Part shown: piece by piece, positions 7,041-15,112 of the stretch
Position numbering within the stretch: the stretch's first letter is position 1
Layout: each line of letters opens with the position of its first letter
Source of the DNA: an uncultured Lachnospiraceae bacterium
GTDB lineage: Bacteria > Bacillota > Clostridia > Lachnospirales > Lachnospiraceae
Reading direction: 5' to 3'
Length of the DNA stretch: 20,630 nucleotides
Assembly (NCBI GenBank): GCA_946183625.1
Contig: CAMHCL010000013.1
Coordinates: 1-20,630 of the forward strand
The notes under the pieces: generated by a model
Database searches by the model: none
Seen by the model: only the letters and a program-made list of their open reading frames with translations
What the model was told of the DNA's origin: nothing
Program-made: the position numbers and the translations under genes

Positions 7041-9224
7041 ATGGCAGAAAATAAAAAGATAGCCCAGCCTGTGACTAAAGGCGTTGCCAAGGTTCCTTAT
7101 ATCATGCAGTATGAAAAGGACGAGTGCGGCGCAGTATCACTTGCGATGGTACTGGGTTACTACGATAAATGGCTTCCTACCGGATTTATCCGTTCCGATA
7201 CGGGATCCTGCCGCGACGGTTCAAATATAAATAATATCGCAAGGGCGGCAAGAGCCTATGATATGGAAACTGAAGTACATCAGTATGATGCGAAAGAGTT
7301 TTTGGAGAAGGCAACCTTCCCTTGTATCGTTCATTGGGACTACATACATTTCCTTGTTATCAAGGGAGTCCGCGGCAAAAAAGTATATATCAACGATCCG
7401 GCAAGAGGATCCTATGCGCTTCCAATAGAAGCCTTCGAAGAGAAGTACACAGAGAACTGTCTCTTCCTGAAACCTTCACCGAATTTCCAGCCTGAAGGTC
7501 ATCGTAAGACTCTTATGGAATTCACGAAAGAACATCTGAAGGGTGCGACAGCATCCTTGATTTTCGTGTTCCTTACAACACTGCTCAGCTCCATTCTGAT
7601 GCTGTTCAGATACAGCTTCGCAAGTGTTTTCATCGATCGATTACTCAGTAACAGAAATCCAGAGTGGGCTACAGCCTTCTTCCTGTTATTCGCAGCTGTT
7701 GCCATAACGCTCTTTGTAGTAGATGGCATAAAGGCTTACTACATGGTCAAGATCAACGGAAAGATGGCCATCACCGGAACAGCCGGTTACATGTGGCATC
7801 TGTTCCACCTGCCTATCAGCTTCTTCGAACAGCGACTGGCGGGCGACCTGGGATTCAGAAAGGGTCTCAATGGCGAAGTAGCATCCACCCTGGTTAATAC
7901 CTTCGGTGAAATGTTCTTAGAGTCATTAATGATGATCCTGTACATGGCAGTTATGTTCTCCTGCAGTCCTGTTCTGGCACTGATCGGTATTGCATCAGTT
8001 GTTATCAATGCAGGAACCAGCCGTATCATCTCTAAGCTCAGGGTAAATATCACCCGTGCTCAGATGATGAAGTTTGGCCAGCTGAACGGAACCATGTCAT
8101 CAGGTATTCATATGATAGAAACAATAAAAGCCAGTGGTGCTGAGAACGGCTTCTTCGAGAAGTGGGCATCACTTCAGGCAGAGGCAAATACACAGCAGGT
8201 TAAGTACGAGAGAGTAAACCGTTATCTGGGAATGATCCCGCTCATCGTATCGAGCCTTAGTGGAAATGTGGTGCTTCTGGTAGGTGTTCTCCTGATACTT
8301 AAGGGTCAGTTCACTCCTGGTCTCCTTATGTCATTCCAGGGATTCTTAACATCCTTTACACGTCCTGCAAGTCAGCTCATAAGAGCCAGCCAGGATATAC
8401 AGGAAATGCGCAGCAAGATGGAGCGTCTGGATGATGTAATGGAAACAGAGGAGGATATCCTCTGGAGAGATGAGGCTGTATCAGACGAGAAGAATTACAA
8501 CAAGCTCTCAGGTCAGATAACCATGGAAGGAATCACTTTCGGTTACAACAGACTTGAGGATCCACTTATAAAGGACTTCCACATGGAAGTAAAACCTGGA
8601 CAGAGCGTGGCCTTCGTAGGACCATCCGGATGCGGTAAGTCCACATTGGCGAAGCTTATATCAGGCCTTAACCAGCCAATGAGCGGCAGCGTTACATTTG
8701 ACGGAGTGCCTCTTATAGATATAGACCGAGCAGTATTTACGGGTTCGGTTGCAGTTGTCGATCAGAACATCACACTGTTCGAGGATACGATCGAGAACAA
8801 CATCAAGATGTGGGATACATCTATTGAGAATTTTGAAATGATACTGGCAGCCCGAGATGCTCAGATCCACAATGAGATCATGACACGTGAAGGCGGATAC
8901 CAGTACACAATGCTTGCCGGAGGTAAGGATTTCTCCGGTGGACAGAGACAGCGTCTGGAGCTGGCCAGAGTTCTGGCTCAGGACCCATCCATAATCATTC
9001 TGGATGAGGCTACATCAGCCCTTGATGCAAAGACAGAGTTCGACGTTGTTAAGGCTATCAAGGATCGTGGCATAACATGTATAGTAATTGCCCACAGACT
9101 TTCCACAATCCGTGACTGTGACGAGATCATAGTTATGGAGCATGGTAAAGTAATGGAGCGTGGTACTCATAATCAGCTCCTGTCAAAGGGCGGCATCTAT
9201 TCAGAGTTAGTAAACAACGAGTAA
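7041..9224 (+). CDS. NHLP-family peptide exporter with C39 leader peptidase, membrane and ATPase domains
   Basis: The N-terminal C39 peptidase (about 15-140) has all expected residues: Gln23, Cys29 in DECGAVSLAMVLGYY, His103 in YIHFLVIKGV, and Asp119 in INDPARG. It should cut after double glycine. A six-helix ABC membrane region follows (about 165-450), then the ATPase domain: Walker A GPSGCGKST (527-535), signature FSGGQRQR (631-638), Walker B IIILDEA (651-657) and His685. At 727 residues it has the normal family length. The start is supported by GAGGAG nine bases upstream. With the next gene it forms the paired exporter typical of NHLP systems. Likely substrates are the two double-glycine peptides encoded at 14658-14888 and 11534-11707. 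Confidence 0.93.
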   Translation: MAENKKIAQPVTKGVAKVPYIMQYEKDECGAVSLAMVLGYYDKWLPTGFIRSDTGSCRDGSNINNIARAARAYDMETEVHQYDAKEFLEKATFPCIVHWDYIHFLVIKGVRGKKVYINDPARGSYALPIEAFEEKYTENCLFLKPSPNFQPEGHRKTLMEFTKEHLKGATASLIFVFLTTLLSSILMLFRYSFASVFIDRLLSNRNPEWATAFFLLFAAVAITLFVVDGIKAYYMVKINGKMAITGTAGYMWHLFHLPISFFEQRLAGDLGFRKGLNGEVASTLVNTFGEMFLESLMMILYMAVMFSCSPVLALIGIASVVINAGTSRIISKLRVNITRAQMMKFGQLNGTMSSGIHMIETIKASGAENGFFEKWASLQAEANTQQVKYERVNRYLGMIPLIVSSLSGNVVLLVGVLLILKGQFTPGLLMSFQGFLTSFTRPASQLIRASQDIQEMRSKMERLDDVMETEEDILWRDEAVSDEKNYNKLSGQITMEGITFGYNRLEDPLIKDFHMEVKPGQSVAFVGPSGCGKSTLAKLISGLNQPMSGSVTFDGVPLIDIDRAVFTGSVAVVDQNITLFEDTIENNIKMWDTSIENFEMILAARDAQIHNEIMTREGGYQYTMLAGGKDFSGGQRQRLELARVLAQDPSIIILDEATSALDAKTEFDVVKAIKDRGITCIVIAHRLSTIRDCDEIIVMEHGKVMERGTHNQLLSKGGIYSELVNNE

Positions 9225-9250
9225 GATTACCACATCAGAAAGGAAAACAT

Positions 9251-11443
9251 ATGGGTTGGTTTGAACAACAGATAAAACAGCGCAAGAAAAGCGACCAGCA
9301 TATATATGAAGAATCGTATGTTCGCTTAGCCGGCGTCATCATGGGTGAGCAGCGGGCTGAGGAAATGTACAACGAACAGTCTGTTGCAGTATCGGCTGTA
9401 GGTGAGATACTGAAGTACTTCAATATCACAGCAGTTGAGGTGCCGGAAGAGGAGATGGAGCTGGCTGATCAGCTTGAGTACCTGCTCAGGCCTTCAGGAG
9501 TCATGCACCGCAGGGTGGAACTCTCCAAGGGATGGCGCAAGGACGCCAACGGACCTATGCTGGGAAGACTGGTAGATGATAATAGACTGGTTGCACTTAT
9601 ACCCGCTAAATTCGGTGGATATTCTATCTTTGATCCGAGGACGGGAAAGCTTGTTAAGATAAATGGAGCAAATGAATCGAAGATACAGACTACAGCATAT
9701 CTGTTCTACAGGCCACTTCCAATCAAGGAAGTAAGTCTAAAGGAACTGGTTAAGTTCGTATTTTCAGCACAGACAAGTAAAGAACATATATTATTCCTAC
9801 TATTTGTTGCAGCTTATACACTTCTTAACTACATGCTTCCTAAGCTCAACAAATTCCTGCTTGGGGACGTACTGGATTATTCCAGTTATCAGCTCTTCAC
9901 AGGAGCGGCAGTATTCCTGATTGCACTTGTAATAAGCAGCAGTATGCTGAAGATAGGTTCGGAAATGGTACTGGCCGGAATTAATAACAGGTCATCAGTA
10001 GCAATGGAATCCTCCATGATGATGAGAATCCTGTCACTGCCTGTTCAGTTCTTCCGCAAGACGAATGCCGGAAAGCTGACATCCAGTATGTACAAGAATA
10101 ATGTATTTTCAAGATACATAAATGACCTGGTATTTAATACCGCTATTACGTCACTGTTCTCACTGGTATTTATAGCGCAGATATTCGCGTATGGAGCAGC
10201 AGTTGGTTTCCCTGCAATCCTTACACTTATAGCAACTCTTGCACTCTCAATCATTGCCGGAAGAGTACAGGCGAAGATTACAGAGCGTCAGATGGACGCA
10301 ACTGCAAAGGAGAACGGCGTTACATTTTCCCTGCTTATGGGAATTCAGAAGATCAAGCTTGCAGGTGCAGAGAAGCGTGCCTTTGCTAAATGGGCTGACT
10401 ACTATGCAAATACTGCAAATACACTTTATAACCTGCCAACTATCGTAGTGATAAATACAGCACTGTCTACATTTATTACTATCGTTGGTGAGATACTGAT
10501 TTATTATGCAGCTTTCAAGAGCGGTATGTCATCATCCGACTACTATGCATTTAACTCTGCATACGGAATGATCTCAGCATCATTCATAGCCTTGTCAGCT
10601 GTTACAAATACGGTTGCACAGATATGGCCTATCTACAAGATGATGAAGCCTGTTCTTGACGAAGTACCTGAGATAAATGTAGGTCGTAAGGTTATATCTG
10701 AACTTCACGGTGGAATCGAGATGGACAACGTGTCCTTCCGTTATGGCGAGAACCTGCCACTGGTACTTGATAACCTGAGCCTTAAGATCAAGCCGGGACA
10801 GTACGTGGCTATCGTTGGTCGTACAGGCTGCGGTAAGTCAACACTGATGCGTCTCCTTCTCGGATTTGAAAATCCGGAGAGCGGCGGAATCTATTATGAC
10901 GGCAGAGATATAAACAGCATGGACCTGAGATCACTCAGAAGAAAGATCGGTGTAGTTCTTCAGGACGGAATGCTGTTCCAGGGAGATATCTTCTCAAATG
11001 TAACTATATCTGCACCAAATATCTCTGAAGAAGAGGCCTGGGAAGCAGTTAAGATGGCTGGTCTTGAAGATGATATCAACAACATGCAGATGGGTATGCA
11101 CACCATGATCAACAGCAACTCCGGCGGTGTATCCGGCGGACAGAAGCAGCGTATCATGATCGCCCGTGCCATTGCTCAGAAGCCGAATATCCTGATGTTT
11201 GACGAGGCTACATCAGCTCTGGATAATAAGACACAGAAGATCGTATCTGATTCTCTGGATTCGCTGAAATGTACTCGTATCGTGATAGCCCATCGTCTGT
11301 CTACAATACGTCAGTGCGACAGGATCATCATGCTGAAGAATGGACACATCATAGAAGATGGGACCTACGAAAGCCTGATGGAGCTGAACGGAGAGTTTGC
11401 TGACATGGTTAAGAGACAGCAGGTTACATATAACGAAGAGTAA
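9251..11443 (+). CDS. NHLP-family bacteriocin exporter, permease/ATPase subunit without peptidase
   Basis: The 730-residue protein has a 150-residue cytoplasmic N-terminal region with no C39 cysteine motif, a six-helix membrane region (about 170-450) and an ATPase domain. The latter has Walker A GRTGCGKST (523-531), signature VSGGQKQR (627-634), Walker B LMFDEATSALD (Asp651-Glu652) and His681. All key ATPase residues are present, so both members of the pair may hydrolyse ATP. The order peptidase-ABC then this protein is the standard NHLP exporter arrangement, and this member is expected to form a heterodimer with it. AAAGGA precedes ATG; the gap to the upstream gene is 26 bases. It is the last gene of the rightward arm, followed by the terminator. 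Confidence 0.9.
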   Translation: MGWFEQQIKQRKKSDQHIYEESYVRLAGVIMGEQRAEEMYNEQSVAVSAVGEILKYFNITAVEVPEEEMELADQLEYLLRPSGVMHRRVELSKGWRKDANGPMLGRLVDDNRLVALIPAKFGGYSIFDPRTGKLVKINGANESKIQTTAYLFYRPLPIKEVSLKELVKFVFSAQTSKEHILFLLFVAAYTLLNYMLPKLNKFLLGDVLDYSSYQLFTGAAVFLIALVISSSMLKIGSEMVLAGINNRSSVAMESSMMMRILSLPVQFFRKTNAGKLTSSMYKNNVFSRYINDLVFNTAITSLFSLVFIAQIFAYGAAVGFPAILTLIATLALSIIAGRVQAKITERQMDATAKENGVTFSLLMGIQKIKLAGAEKRAFAKWADYYANTANTLYNLPTIVVINTALSTFITIVGEILIYYAAFKSGMSSSDYYAFNSAYGMISASFIALSAVTNTVAQIWPIYKMMKPVLDEVPEINVGRKVISELHGGIEMDNVSFRYGENLPLVLDNLSLKIKPGQYVAIVGRTGCGKSTLMRLLLGFENPESGGIYYDGRDINSMDLRSLRRKIGVVLQDGMLFQGDIFSNVTISAPNISEEEAWEAVKMAGLEDDINNMQMGMHTMINSNSGGVSGGQKQRIMIARAIAQKPNILMFDEATSALDNKTQKIVSDSLDSLKCTRIVIAHRLSTIRQCDRIIMLKNGHIIEDGTYESLMELNGEFADMVKRQQVTYNEE

Positions 11444-11479
11444 CATCATTCGTGACATATTCCCGGCGGGGAGAGCATT

Positions 11480-11511
11480 AAAAAAAGCACTTCACTGAAG
11501 TGCTTTTTTTT
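11480..11511. terminator. Bidirectional intrinsic terminator
   Basis: A seven-base stem (GCACTTC 11487-11493, GAAGTGC 11497-11503) with a three-base loop is flanked by seven A on the left and eight T on the right. It therefore works on both strands and separates the convergent exporter and lanthipeptide arms. Confidence 0.92.
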
Positions 11512-11533
11512 GTGTCATGCCAGACGCCTCATT

Positions 11534-11707
11534 TTAGTAAGGAATCTGAACATTTCCACACTTAGGACAACTGAACACGCCGATCTCGTCATGCTCATAA
11601 AGGAATCTAACGTCAGAGCTACCACAATTTGGACAGCACTTTCCGAAATCTCCACCACCTGCTACCTTGTCAAGATTCTCCTTTGCTACTACCTTCTTCT
11701 CTTCCAT
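11534..11707 (-). CDS. Double-glycine leader peptide with zinc-ribbon core (candidate exported peptide)
   Basis: I place the start at 11707 because AGAAGGAG lies nine bases upstream; a longer frame to 11884 overlaps lanM and has no ribosome site. The 57-residue product has a short leader ending ENLDKVAGGG (Gly17-19), the kind of site C39 exporters cut. The 38-residue core has Cys24, Cys25, Cys28, Cys47 and Cys50. CPNCG and CPKCG, 22 residues apart, look like the two knuckles of a zinc ribbon. Ser30, Ser31 and Ser46 could in principle also be LanM targets. It has its own promoter and lies between lanM and the terminator. It could be a second exported peptide, a metal-binding or disulfide peptide, or a cytoplasmic zinc ribbon with a chance GGG. 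I favour the first. Confidence 0.75.
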   Translation of the reverse strand: MEEKKVVAKENLDKVAGGGDFGKCCPNCGSSDVRFLYEHDEIGVFSCPKCGNVQIPY

Positions 11708-11774
11708 AATTCTTTTCTCCTTCTCTTTTTGATGATTTTTAATACTTGTTAACTGGTTTCTATAATATATACAA

Positions 11775-11802
11775 ATTATAGCATATATTTCGACATTCAA
11801 TA
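11775..11802 (-). promoter_or_regulatory. Promoter of the zinc-ribbon peptide gene
   Basis: On the minus strand an extended -10, TGCTATAAT (11783-11775), has TATTGA (11802-11797) 16 bases upstream of the TATAAT. It lies in the 103-base gap after lanM, so the small peptide can be made independently of the synthetase. Confidence 0.6.
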
Positions 11803-11810
11803 TATGAATT

Positions 11811-14639
11811 TTACAGAAGTATACTCTCAGTCTCCTCAGGATATATGAGTCGGTACATTTCATAACCGATTCCTGCAACCCCATAGAACAGGTTGGCTGA
11901 GAATATGTTATTGAGACTGTGGTTTATACAATTATAATGTCCCTGCTTTGCAGCTCTTTCCATTACCACGGCCATACGTGTACGAGCCTCGGCAATTAGA
12001 TCATCATTCTGAAGGGCTCTTCCTGCCTGCAGGAGAAATTCCACCATAGCACTGTTACCACAGCACAGGAAGTCCTTATAGATAAGAGGCTGGGCATGGA
12101 CGGATTCCATGGCCTGGCACAATGTCTCCTTATAATTCTCCGTGCCTGGTGCAGCTGTATTTATATCTACGATAGAATTACCCTCATCAAGTATAGCCAG
12201 TGCTTCCAGTGCATTTATTCCGATTCCTGCGGCACCTGAACAGTAGCCACTCAGGTAGTTTTCGGTCTTCTCAGCGCTTCTTCTGTCAGGCCATGCCTTA
12301 AGAGCACTGGAATAAGTATTCTTCTCAAAGTCAAATGTAGAGTATGCGGCTTTGATCAGATCCTCTCTTCCCAGGCGTTTCCCAGCCAGCAGGAGAGCAG
12401 AAGCAATACCTGCCTGTCCATGTCCGGAACCAGATATAGGCCATTCAGGTGTGAGAGTCTTCCAGATATAAGTGCCTTTATAAGGAATTCCTGCCATTGA
12501 TATCAGCTTGTCTGCCAGTCGGTTTACTGTCTCAGGAACTCCAGGTTCATTATAGAAATCATCATATTTGCAGAGAGCCTTCAGAAGACCTGCAATACCA
12601 CTGAAGATGTCCACCTTCTCGTATGACAGATCCATTTTAGCTATCTGACGGATCATCTTGCTGCAGAGGGTCTTGTACCTATCTGCCACCTTGTCCGCAT
12701 CTGCATCATCTATCAGCTGTCCTGCAGCCATATTTTTCCCAATAATTCTGTACGCCATCAGCTTGCCAGTAAGTCCGGTAGACATACCTGTATTCTCAAC
12801 ATTAGGATATATGATCTCGAGAGTATCCAGACCATCAGCCCATTTCTCTGTGGAGTTGGTGAAGTTTTCAACCAGCTTCTTAGCTCTGGCACGAATGCTT
12901 TCATTCTTGGAAAATCTATAAACCATGGAGAAATAAAGAGTCAGTCCGGTGATTCCGTCGATCAGTCCAGTGCCCAGAATATTCATTCCTGTTTCCAGAA
13001 AATAATTTGGACCGAACCAGCACATCCTGCCTGATGGGGTAGTTATGGCATCATCGGCTATATCTACAAAAATCTTATCAGCCTCGGCAAGAAGAACTTC
13101 ATTGGAAATCTCTTTTGATCCGGTGATCGTAGGTTCTTCAGGTGGCTGCTTTTTCTTATGAACTAAAGCTCTTGTCATGGCCTTGCGGAGAAGCTTTTCC
13201 TCAAATTCAAGGTCAGACTCGCTTAAGTAATCAATCCTTGAAAGGATATTATCGATACAGCTTAATGCAAAGAAATCCTCATATACATCGCGGCCGTCAG
13301 CATAGAGATCACAGCTGTCGGTCTTCATATAGATATATGGAATATCGCCACGCATTATGGCATCCGTCTCAGCATTAGTGAGATCATCAGCTTTATCTGA
13401 ACCGTTTCGCTTCATAGCTACAGACAGCGCTTCAAAAACTGAATCTCGCACATTTGGATCCTCAACCCAGGCAGACTCCAGAGTCTTCTCCATCAGGTCA
13501 GCATATACTCTGGTACCCCTGAAAATGTGGCGCACATAAAGACCCTTCATAGAGAGGATGAAATCCTTGATCTCGTTCTTATGTTCCATGCATCTATGAT
13601 ATACGTCACGAAGTCCGGCAAAGAATTCATCAGGATAATCCATGATGGCCTTGCGGCTTCCATCCACAACAGGTGCACTCTTGTTCTCTTCATCCCTTGC
13701 AAAGAGGATACTAAGTTCCACATCGCCACGCCTTGATGGCATCAGGTTGCTGAAATAAACTGAATATCTGAAATCATTTGTCAGGCTTTTATCCGGCTTT
13801 CTGTAGCCAGGTGTGATCATAAGCTCGTAGTCGATGACAACAGGCTTTCCGTCATTTGCGATGATGTTGTTGTGGTGGAGGTCAGTGCTGCCCAGCATCT
13901 GAACCACGCTTACAAAACCGCCCAGGTTATAGAAATAACGCTTCGCAGCCTCGTCGGTGGTAGAAATACTATTCTCCATAAACTCCACAAAACCAAAATC
14001 GTCATAGCAGCAAACCTTTGGCGCCTTCATAATATCGCTGAAGAAAGTGTTGATCAGTTCATAAGACTTAAGGTCAATCCTGACGTCATGTGGTTTGTAC
14101 ACAACCTTCCCTGCATCAGTAGTAATGATAGAGGTGGTGTGACCATTATTATGCGAATCACCAGTATCCGCTGTAATAGCAGTAACCTTAGTAAAATGTC
14201 CTCCATCCAGCAAAGTCTCACATATGTCCTCATAGCAAGAAGAGAGGCGCAAGTACATTTCACTGACAACCTCGTAGTAGATTGTTCCTGTGTGCTTGAT
14301 CCTCTCAGTAAGAGTTGGAAGCGTGGTCCGAATAAAAGCATTTTCATCTGCAGAGATCTTCTCGACAAATGCGTCTCTGTGAGGATCTATTGTCTCGTTC
14401 TCACTGTCGACTATGTAATCGTCCAGCACGTCAACCTCGTTCAGATACTGGAAGAAATATCTGCAGAACGCCGGCTTGATGATCTTGGCAATCCTGTTGC
14501 TGAGACCATCTGTTACATCGGCCTTGGCTTCGTCAGTAATTTCAAATTGACAATCAAAGAGGGCTGGATAATCCAGCCCGAAATCTCTGATCATTGTGTC
14601 CGCAATTTTCTTATAAACTATTTCGTCTTTTAGTTGCAT
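11811..14639 (-). CDS. lanM: Class II lanthipeptide synthetase LanM, CCG-type cyclase
   Basis: The 942-residue enzyme dehydrates Ser/Thr of the precursor and closes thioether rings with Cys. The N-terminal dehydratase (DUF4135) has GDSHNNGH (160-167), VYKPHD (Lys182), STDLHHNN (Asp253, His255, Asn258) and VIDYE (Asp270). These match, in order and spacing, the lipid-kinase-like catalytic set described for CylM. The C-terminal LanC-like cyclase has GSGHGQAGIA, then YCSGAAGIG (Cys800) and FLCCGNS (Cys859-Cys860). Most LanM enzymes have CHG as the second zinc motif; here it is CCG, giving three cysteine ligands as in ProcM. The C-terminus (LFYGVAGIGYEMYRL...YPEETESILL) is complete. AAGGA precedes ATG, and the precursor gene ends 18 bases upstream, so the two form an operon. 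Confidence 0.95.
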   Translation of the reverse strand: MQLKDEIVYKKIADTMIRDFGLDYPALFDCQFEITDEAKADVTDGLSNRIAKIIKPAFCRYFFQYLNEVDVLDDYIVDSENETIDPHRDAFVEKISADENAFIRTTLPTLTERIKHTGTIYYEVVSEMYLRLSSCYEDICETLLDGGHFTKVTAITADTGDSHNNGHTTSIITTDAGKVVYKPHDVRIDLKSYELINTFFSDIMKAPKVCCYDDFGFVEFMENSISTTDEAAKRYFYNLGGFVSVVQMLGSTDLHHNNIIANDGKPVVIDYELMITPGYRKPDKSLTNDFRYSVYFSNLMPSRRGDVELSILFARDEENKSAPVVDGSRKAIMDYPDEFFAGLRDVYHRCMEHKNEIKDFILSMKGLYVRHIFRGTRVYADLMEKTLESAWVEDPNVRDSVFEALSVAMKRNGSDKADDLTNAETDAIMRGDIPYIYMKTDSCDLYADGRDVYEDFFALSCIDNILSRIDYLSESDLEFEEKLLRKAMTRALVHKKKQPPEEPTITGSKEISNEVLLAEADKIFVDIADDAITTPSGRMCWFGPNYFLETGMNILGTGLIDGITGLTLYFSMVYRFSKNESIRARAKKLVENFTNSTEKWADGLDTLEIIYPNVENTGMSTGLTGKLMAYRIIGKNMAAGQLIDDADADKVADRYKTLCSKMIRQIAKMDLSYEKVDIFSGIAGLLKALCKYDDFYNEPGVPETVNRLADKLISMAGIPYKGTYIWKTLTPEWPISGSGHGQAGIASALLLAGKRLGREDLIKAAYSTFDFEKNTYSSALKAWPDRRSAEKTENYLSGYCSGAAGIGINALEALAILDEGNSIVDINTAAPGTENYKETLCQAMESVHAQPLIYKDFLCCGNSAMVEFLLQAGRALQNDDLIAEARTRMAVVMERAAKQGHYNCINHSLNNIFSANLFYGVAGIGYEMYRLIYPEETESILL

Positions 14640-14657
14640 GATGTTGTCCTTCTTATA

Positions 14658-14888
14658 TTAGCAAATTTCCTCGCCATCACATATATAACCAAAAGATGAA
14701 AACCATGGGCCGACTTCTGGAGCCGTTTCCTCAGAATTAGGATTCAGAACATTGATATCATCAGCGCCACCATTTACAGCATCAAGGTCATTTGCGTTCA
14801 GAAGGGTCTTGCTATTCTTCTCGAAATAAGCTGCTTTCTCCTCTCTAGACATTCCCTTAAGTTCCTCAATAATCTTCTTATCTATCAT
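14658..14888 (-). CDS. lanA: Class II lanthipeptide precursor with acidic core
   Basis: I choose ATG 14888 because the ATG 15 bases upstream is part of the ribosome site itself (ATGGAGG). The 76-residue peptide has a helical, charged leader ending NANDLDAVNGG (Gly40-Gly41) and a 35-residue region after it. That region contains Ser52, Thr55, Ser64 and Ser65 as dehydration sites and Cys70 and Cys76 as ring donors; Cys76 is the last residue. A plausible ring joins Ser64 or Ser65 to Cys70, and a second links Cys76 to one of the remaining Ser/Thr, so at most two rings. The core has eight Asp/Glu and no Lys, Arg or His. It lies directly before lanM. The leader is not a clear Nif11 or nitrile-hydratase type. 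Confidence 0.85.
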   Translation of the reverse strand: MIDKKIIEELKGMSREEKAAYFEKNSKTLLNANDLDAVNGGADDINVLNPNSEETAPEVGPWFSSFGYICDGEEIC

Positions 14889-14938
14889 ATTTTTTACCTC
14901 CATTTAAATTTCATTATTTGAATCTTCACTATATATAC

Positions 14939-14967
14939 AGTATAGAGCAATGAATAGAGACAAACAA
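14939..14967 (-). promoter_or_regulatory. Promoter of the lanA-lanM operon
   Basis: On the minus strand TTGTTT (14967-14962) and TATACT (14944-14939) are separated by exactly 17 bases, about 50 bases before the lanA start. No obvious operator repeat overlaps it. Confidence 0.6.
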
Positions 14968-15007
14968 CAGGTTATTTTACTCCGAAATGAATAATCGCTC
15001 TAAAATG

Positions 15008-15068
15008 TGCTATAATGAAAATTGCGTATATACTGAGCAATTTATATATCGTTATGATGTCTTATAAT
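15008..15068 (+). promoter_or_regulatory. Promoter region of the hydrolase-WYL pair
   Basis: An extended -10, TGCTATAAT, lies at 15008-15016, and a second TATAAT at 15063-15068. Neither has a good -35. A perfect six-base dyad around one T (ATGATA-T-TATCAT, 15080-15092) follows the second, where an operator could sit; in such AT-rich DNA it could be chance. Confidence 0.45.
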
Positions 15069-15112
15069 ATGTTATTGTGATGATATTATCATATATAGTA
15101 CGAGGTGAAGAT

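Noticed and set aside
11708..11884. N-terminal extension of the zinc-ribbon peptide frame into lanM
   Set aside because: It overlaps the lanM 3' end and lacks a ribosome site; the promoter and AGAAGGAG site fit the ATG at 11707.
13872..14633. A 253-codon open frame antisense to lanM
   Set aside because: It mirrors the N-terminal part of lanM, has no start signal, and shows no domain pattern.
14658..14888. Nif11-type or nitrile-hydratase-type (NHLP) leader in the lanthipeptide precursor
   Set aside because: At 41 residues the leader is too short and lacks the characteristic patterns; only the GG end is shared.
14952..14996. A 14-codon ATG frame in the lanA-hydrolase gap
   Set aside because: It overlaps the lanA promoter and has no ribosome site.
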